Positions 59,556-64,000 of a stretch of 64,000 bases of DNA are shown piece by piece (position 1 is the stretch's first letter; every line of letters starts with the position of its first letter). This stretch comes from Klebsiella spallanzanii (GTDB taxonomy: Bacteria > Pseudomonadota > Gammaproteobacteria > Enterobacterales > Enterobacteriaceae). The translations under genes and the position numbers were made by a program. The stretch is taken from assembly GCF_902158555.1 (NCBI RefSeq), contig NZ_CABGGS010000012.1:234880-298879 (forward strand), written 5' to 3'. Under the pieces are notes generated by a model. It did no database searches. It saw only the letters and a program-made list of their open reading frames with translations, and had not been told where the DNA came from.

Positions 59556-59606
59556 AAATATACGGTCGTGGAAAGCGATAACGTCTTGAGTACTGACCTA
59601 AATCAT
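59556..59606 (-). pseudogene. doc: doc toxin remnant, stop at codon 3
   Basis: The ATG overlaps the phd stop codon (ATGA), as in intact phd-doc operons. It is followed by ATT, then TAG, and then an open reading that gives VSTQDVIAFHDRIF. This matches the N-terminal helix of Doc/Fic-type toxins (form xxDVIxFHDRxL). After about 17 codons the likeness ends, and the Fic motif HxFxDGNKR is nowhere in the following sequence. The toxin is therefore both interrupted and truncated. Recognition rests on a short stretch. Confidence 0.55.
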
Positions 59607-59788
59607 CGGTTTGTCAGCGCCTCTATAGTATGACCATGAGGTTGCATAATCATATCGAATTCAGCCTTACTGATAACCACTGCTGAGCTACCGTCTTGGC
59701 GGGGGATTTCAATCGGTTCCCTCTGAGTGGCGGTATCCAATACTTCTGAGATTTTTGTACGTGTCTGAGTTGAGGTGTATGTACACAT
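59603..59788 (-). CDS. phd: Phd/YefM-family antitoxin
   Basis: A 61-residue antitoxin. The Phd DNA-binding part is seen in RTKISEVLDTATQREPIEIP and SSAVVISKAEFDMIM. The C-terminal toxin-binding tail is short (QPHGHTIEALTNR). AGGAG is placed correctly before the ATG. ATGTACA-type repeats upstream (near 59777 and 59802) may be its operator. The toxin partner beside it is wrecked, so it is now an orphan, possibly still protecting against related Doc toxins. Confidence 0.82.
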   Translation of the reverse strand: MCTYTSTQTRTKISEVLDTATQREPIEIPRQDGSSAVVISKAEFDMIMQPHGHTIEALTNR

Positions 59789-59991
59789 AGCATATCTCCT
59801 GCAATGTACATTTTGATTTAAATATAAAAATAAATATTAATCATATATTTACAAATTAATTGACATAATGCCTTGGTGGTTACTTTTCCTTGAATACTTG
59901 ACAAATCAAAAAAAACGCAAGATTATTGTCATGTATTTCACCAAATCCCCATTAAGGGCTACGTAACTCTACGCATGAGGTCTTTTTTGCA

Positions 59992-60603
59992 ATGAAGCAA
60001 CCTTGGGAGCTAAACCCAGCTCTGACAATAGAGCGACTTAAACAACTTGCATCCCTGATTCGAAATGTCAGGGATGATGTGATTGATTTACATAATGAAG
60101 AACTCGGTGATTCTGCTCGTTCAACTGGGTTGAGGGCCTATGAATGTTGCCGAACGAGAATAATTCGGGCCGCAACTCAACATGAAGAGTGGCCCTGGCT
60201 TGGCATAGTGAAAGACGATGGAAAATTTACCTTTTCTATCGATTCTGTGCCAGTGCGTTTGTACCGGGGAGGTCCTAATCGTCCGGAAGAGCGCAGGCTG
60301 ATACCTTGCGTAGAAGCGCTGAGTCAGATGAGTTTATTGCCTGTTGAAGTAGGCGACGCTGTATCTGTCATTTGGTTTTTTGCTGTTGAAGTTGATGATT
60401 TCCGCTATGTTGAGCGTGTAACCTTTACTGGCTTTTTAGAAGGCGTGCAGGTTTCATGCTGGGAAATTCCGCTGGATGAAAGAGTTCCTGCTTTCAGTTC
60501 CATTGATACCGAGTTACCTGAGCCAGTCAAAACTCAAAAAGCATCAATCTCTGTTAAAAGGAAAGACAAAAAGGCCGAGAATGATGACCCGAATAATGGT
60601 TAG
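59992..60603 (+). CDS. uncharacterised protein coupled to an HTH-ImmA gene
   Basis: A 203-residue soluble protein that I do not recognise. The N-terminal part (about 1-70) looks helical: ALTIERLKQLASLIRNVRDD, then ECCRTRIIRAATQHE. The middle is beta-rich, with IPCVEALSQMSLLPVEVGDAV. The C-terminal tail is charged and probably flexible (SVKRKDKKAENDDPNNG). It stops 6 bases before the HTH-ImmA gene, so both are one unit. Such a partner could be a toxin, a sensor or a substrate of the peptidase. There are no signal peptide or membrane segments. Confidence 0.75.
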   Translation: MKQPWELNPALTIERLKQLASLIRNVRDDVIDLHNEELGDSARSTGLRAYECCRTRIIRAATQHEEWPWLGIVKDDGKFTFSIDSVPVRLYRGGPNRPEERRLIPCVEALSQMSLLPVEVGDAVSVIWFFAVEVDDFRYVERVTFTGFLEGVQVSCWEIPLDERVPAFSSIDTELPEPVKTQKASISVKRKDKKAENDDPNNG

Positions 60604-60609
60604 TAAGTT

Positions 60610-61737
60610 ATGGCTATAGAATTTTATGGCGAGCGGCTTCGTCTCGCCCGTTTATTAAAAGGGTACACGCTGCAAGAGCTGGGTGATGCAGTTTTTGTTA
60701 CCCGGCAAAGTATACACCAGTACGAAAGTGACGTCCGGGCACCCGCTAATGATGTACGTAATGCACTGGCTGAGTTTCTTCAGGTATCCACTGACTTTTT
60801 TGGGATGCCTCTTTCTGGTGACGTTAAGCCGGAGCAATGCCATTTTCGTAAGAGACAAACAACACCTGCTGGTGTTAAAGAGCGGGTCCAGGCATACAGT
60901 ACTATTCTTGAGCAGCTCGTTGCTGAGTTGCATGAACACTTGGATATGCCCGAGAACGGTTTTAATTTGATTGATAATAGTAAGATTGTAGAATTAACAC
61001 CGCCATTGATAGAAAAGATTGCTGAGGGAGCCCGTATTCGTTGGGGGTTAACACCTGATGCTCCTATAGATAATATGGTAAATGTTGTTGAAAATCAGGG
61101 AGCAATTGTTACCTGTTTTGATGGCGTGTCTGAAAAAGTCGATGCTTTATCTGTTAATAGAAAGTTTCCTATAATAATTCGCAATACTGCGAAGGAGAGT
61201 GCATGCCGAATGCGTTTTGATTTGGCCCACGAATGTGGGCATTTAATAATGCATGATGGTATTGAGACTGGGTGTAAAAAGACAGAGAGAGAGGCTGATG
61301 CCTTTGCTAGTGCTTTCTTATTCCCTCGTAAGTCTTTTGCCAGAGAGTTTCCTGCGTGCTTAGGTATTGGCGGGATGATTGACTGGAAGAAAGTGTATGC
61401 TTTAAAAACTCGATGGAAAGTTAGTGCTAAAGCCATTATTTATAGGGCACATTTCCTGGGTTTTATTAACGCTCAGCAATATAGAAGTGCTAATGTTTGG
61501 TTCAGTCAAACAAGACAAACAAAAAAAGAAAAATTGGACGATAAAATTCCTTTAGAAGAGCCTCATGTTCTTGAAGGGAGTTTGAAAGTTTTGAAAGAGC
61601 ACTTAGGTATATCTTTCGATATGTTAGCTGAAAAGATTAAGGTTAGACCTGAGTTATTAGCAGATATATCAGGTATCAAATACGTACCTGTTATTGATGA
61701 TGGCTATGACGAAATTGTTGTTCCTTTTAAATTTTGA
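60610..61737 (+). CDS. XRE-family regulator with ImmA/IrrE metallopeptidase domain
   Basis: A 375-residue two-domain protein. The N-terminal XRE helix-turn-helix (about 5-65) contains ERLRLARLLKGYTLQELGDA and TRQSIHQYESDVRAPA. The ImmA/IrrE peptidase domain has the zinc motif HECGHLIMH and the downstream EREADAFASAFLFPR, which supplies the third ligand. Relatives cleave repressors after DNA damage or act as antitoxins in phage and element control. It is coupled to the preceding unknown gene. The lower G+C and codon use fit an acquired island. Confidence 0.9.
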   Translation: MAIEFYGERLRLARLLKGYTLQELGDAVFVTRQSIHQYESDVRAPANDVRNALAEFLQVSTDFFGMPLSGDVKPEQCHFRKRQTTPAGVKERVQAYSTILEQLVAELHEHLDMPENGFNLIDNSKIVELTPPLIEKIAEGARIRWGLTPDAPIDNMVNVVENQGAIVTCFDGVSEKVDALSVNRKFPIIIRNTAKESACRMRFDLAHECGHLIMHDGIETGCKKTEREADAFASAFLFPRKSFAREFPACLGIGGMIDWKKVYALKTRWKVSAKAIIYRAHFLGFINAQQYRSANVWFSQTRQTKKEKLDDKIPLEEPHVLEGSLKVLKEHLGISFDMLAEKIKVRPELLADISGIKYVPVIDDGYDEIVVPFKF

Positions 61738-61761
61738 CTTTCCATCTTTGTGTATGACTAT

Positions 61762-61782
61762 GGCCCTTAATATTTAAGGGCC
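61762..61782. terminator. bidirectional hairpin between convergent island genes
   Basis: GGCCCTTAA and TTAAGGGCC pair perfectly around TAT, midway between two convergent stops. It shares GGCCCTTAAT with the hairpin at 59212-59233. Confidence 0.6.
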
Positions 61783-61791
61783 TAAAGTTAT

Positions 61792-63591
61792 TCATTCTGA
61801 ACAGTAAATAATTGGAATTGCATTTGCTTCTTTTACTGCATGAGAAAATGAAGATAATATCCATAGTAGTTGAGTAATGTGACCATTAACCTTCTCACCC
61901 CGTGATATTTTATCAAACTCATCTTTTATTGCATTTTTTGATATAAAAGAACAGCTCAGAATGCATTTTCGATGCAATTTAAAATCTTTTAGAATATTGG
62001 ACATATATCCATCAAGATTATTTATGTTGCCTTTTCTGATCCTTTTTATATTTGTTTCACCTTTAGTGGATTTGTATTTTTCTGCGAATTTACCACCGGA
62101 TTTTTTCATAAAGTCAGCTTTGCTAAAGTTCATGTATCCTAAGTTTTTTACGGCCTGACCAACAACATCATGTAAGTTACTGGCAGAAGTACTCACCGGT
62201 CCATGCTTTGAATGTATGAAATTAATACATGAATCGCCTTTATTAAAGGTGATATGGTCTGCCCATTCATTGCCTAAATCATCGCAAAAAATATAGTCAT
62301 CATTTTTATGTGTCTTCTCAACTAGACTAAACATTGATTCTTTGGAAAAATTAACGCTGGTTTTCCTAAAAATACCTTTTTCGCTAGTTACTGAATCCAT
62401 ATTTTTTACGGGTTTTAACATATCTAATATGCTATTTATTTCTGCGACACCAGAGTCGTCTTGAAAACAGTTACCAATAAAATACATATAACGGGGATCA
62501 TCAAAAGTGATACTATAAAATCCATTTTTAATTATATAACTTTGTAGCGTGACATCACTTCCTGATACATTTACTTTCAATGTCCTCAGGAATGATGAGT
62601 CGAAAGTCAAAGTTTTATTATTTACTCTTATAAATGCTCGGCCAAATTTAGTGCTTATTTTCCCTTCTGAGTCAACTGAATAAACCCTTTCGAGATGCTT
62701 TATTAACCTCTCTAATTCCTTTGTTTTTATCTCAACGTCTACTCCTTTTTTGTTTTCATATTTAATGCTAATATCATCTTCAATGAGTTGGTCATATAAC
62801 GATGAACTTTCAATTAAAATTGCATTTGGTTTTGTGTGTTCAAGAACTTCATGGAGTTTCTTTTGTTTCGCGAATGCATCTAGGAAATCCTTTTCTCCAC
62901 CACCATCTTTTATTAGAGATAGTTGATTGTAGACCCAGAGAGCTATGTTATCAAAGTTGATTCTATGAGATGACTCGACTAAACGTCCGGTACCTGAGAT
63001 AGTTTTTACAGTTGATCCTTGTCTAAACTTCAAGAATAGTGGTATTGATCTTCCGGCAGCATGAGTCGAAAATGTGCCCTTTAAGTCCGGAGCTTCATAA
63101 GATCGCTGTCTTATTGCTTTATCCGATACCGTCATGTTTCTTAGAGATATTCTTTGGAAAGAAACATCGGAATCATTGAAAGTCTCAGCTATCATCGTGT
63201 TGGTAATCAGATCGAAATTTTTCTCAACTTTCTCAGATATATTAGAGCAACTTTTTTTAATTATGCCAATGTGGTTCTCGAATTCGAAGATAATAATAAA
63301 TGCATGAATCCTGTCATATAAACCAAGCTCGCCTTCATTTTTCCCAATGAAGTAAACTGGCCTGATTGTGGGGAATATTCTAACTGAATATAAGTAAGGA
63401 ATATCTTTATCAATTAATTGCTTTTGAATTCTGAATTCATCTAATATATGTGATGATTCGGGGTCAATATTATCATCCGATGCATTCAATATATCACGGA
63501 TAAATAAATCATCTATCGGGGGTAGAGGTTCATCACCCTTGGAGATATAAAATTGCGCATTTTTGGTTAGCTCTAACTTCTCAAGCATCAT
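61792..63591 (-). CDS. unknown A+T-rich 599-residue protein
   Basis: A large soluble protein that I do not recognise. There are no membrane segments or signal peptide. It appears to have several domains: an N-terminal part with SVRIFPTIRPVYFIGKNEGE, a middle with LRNMTVSDKAIRQRSYEAPD and FSTHAAGRSIPLFLKF, and a lysine-rich C-terminal part ending HAVKEANAIPIIYCSE. The GRSIPLF and SGTGRL stretches faintly recall DUF6119-type (TIGR04141) proteins, which are sporadic in bacterial genomes; this is only an impression. AAGGA precedes the start. The gene is clearly more A+T-rich than the core, marking recent transfer. Confidence 0.75.
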   Translation of the reverse strand: MMLEKLELTKNAQFYISKGDEPLPPIDDLFIRDILNASDDNIDPESSHILDEFRIQKQLIDKDIPYLYSVRIFPTIRPVYFIGKNEGELGLYDRIHAFIIIFEFENHIGIIKKSCSNISEKVEKNFDLITNTMIAETFNDSDVSFQRISLRNMTVSDKAIRQRSYEAPDLKGTFSTHAAGRSIPLFLKFRQGSTVKTISGTGRLVESSHRINFDNIALWVYNQLSLIKDGGGEKDFLDAFAKQKKLHEVLEHTKPNAILIESSSLYDQLIEDDISIKYENKKGVDVEIKTKELERLIKHLERVYSVDSEGKISTKFGRAFIRVNNKTLTFDSSFLRTLKVNVSGSDVTLQSYIIKNGFYSITFDDPRYMYFIGNCFQDDSGVAEINSILDMLKPVKNMDSVTSEKGIFRKTSVNFSKESMFSLVEKTHKNDDYIFCDDLGNEWADHITFNKGDSCINFIHSKHGPVSTSASNLHDVVGQAVKNLGYMNFSKADFMKKSGGKFAEKYKSTKGETNIKRIRKGNINNLDGYMSNILKDFKLHRKCILSCSFISKNAIKDEFDKISRGEKVNGHITQLLWILSSFSHAVKEANAIPIIYCSE

Positions 63592-63718
63592 AGTATCCTT
63601 CAGAGGTAGAAATACAGAATATATTCGAGAAATAGTTCAACAGCGATAATCTACTTGATTAAAAAAAATTAATCAATTCATCATGTATTTATCCCTCACA
63701 TTGATATCACTGATTTTA

Positions 63719-64000
63719 CTAATGTGCCTCGTTTTTTAGCACAATGCGCAGATACGGGTGTTTCCAGTCATCATCAAACAGTTTGTTCAGGCTGATAAAA
63801 CCGTCATGCTCCAGTGCGCATACTCCACCATGGCTGGCGACAAAATCGTAGACGGCACGACTTTCCAGCCCCTGCAACATATGGGCGAGCAGTTTCCGGC
63901 GCATCTGTCCTGTCTGCCATTTTTCCACCTTCCGGACATCCTTCCATGTACAGTTAAAGTTCTGCCCCACCGCATTTTTGACGCAAAGCCCGTAGCGGTT
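63719..64000 (-). CDS. C-terminal part of an unknown protein (cut by window edge)
   Basis: The last 93 codons of a gene whose start lies beyond the right edge. The frame is open to position 64000 and ends in TAG. It contains WQTGQMRRKLLAHMLQGLES, then RAVYDFVASHGGVCALEHDGFISL. The hydrophobic stretch before HDGF recalls the HD-containing palm motif of some template-dependent polymerases, but this is speculation. G+C is higher than in the neighbouring 599-residue gene. A GTG inside the frame (63970) is not evidence of a start. Confidence 0.6.
   Translation of the reverse strand, partial: NRYGLCVKNAVGQNFNCTWKDVRKVEKWQTGQMRRKLLAHMLQGLESRAVYDFVASHGGVCALEHDGFISLNKLFDDDWKHPYLRIVLKNEAH

Noticed and set aside
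59096-59557. Minus-strand open frame of 153 codons
   Set aside because: It overlaps the CLC gene end and runs through a terminator hairpin. The predicted protein has no family-like stretch and lacks a ribosome-binding site.

Overview
The window looks like chromosomal DNA of a Klebsiella or Raoultella-type enterobacterium. Most proteins match Escherichia coli K-12 families closely (murQP, nlpA, yahK, selC, yicJI, yicH, xanP, gltS, glpFK, zapB, sbp, cdh, tpiA, yiiQ, yiiR, fpr, glpX, recG, trmH, spoT, rpoZ, gmk, ligB, yicG). The intergenic repeats have the form 'cccggaggcggcgc...gcgcctgtccgggctac', and an eefABC-like RND pump is present. Genus assignment is an inference from recalled protein sequences; no search was run.

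Layout. 1-150: end of a CcdA-type antitoxin gene with a palindromic operator. 187-2701: murQP for N-acetylmuramate use, without an adjacent murR. 2710-9526: a four-gene drug-efflux cluster (RND adaptor, RND pump, outer-membrane factor, Bcr-type MFS). 9980-15836: a GNAT enzyme, nlpA, a DMT exporter, a Nudix hydrolase, a metallo-beta-lactamase-fold hydrolase, an AraC/DJ-1 regulator and yahK. 15837-20930: an A+T-richer accessory block ending at selC, with a glycosyltransferase/O-antigen-ligase-like pair, an HTH/PIN toxin-antitoxin pair, symE with a likely SymR antisense RNA, and a ribbon-helix-helix protein. 20964-34128: selC, yicJI, a phosphosugar cluster (RpiR regulator, GH4 hydrolase, PTS EIICB), yicH, xanP and gltS.

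34242-49178 holds the glpK-glpF-zapB-sbp-cdh-tpiA-yiiQ-yiiR-fpr-glpX block. Compared with E. coli it is circularly permuted and sits between gltS and recG, which are neighbours in E. coli. Inside it, between cdh and tpiA, is an accessory operon: GPH transporter, ScrK-like kinase, ADP-ribosylglycohydrolase-like protein, GntR regulator, then a DASS transporter. It is preceded by a perfect 36-bp palindrome. 49232-57659 is the conserved gmk-rpoZ-spoT-trmH-recG operon plus ligB and yicG.

57934-64000 begins with a divergent CLC protein and passes into an A+T-rich island. The island holds a phd antitoxin with a wrecked doc toxin beside it, an uncharacterised gene coupled to an HTH-ImmA/IrrE metallopeptidase regulator, a convergent 599-residue protein of unknown function, and the 3' end of another unknown gene. 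This is the part of the window most likely to hold an undescribed mobile or defence-type system, although nothing in the sequence proves that role.
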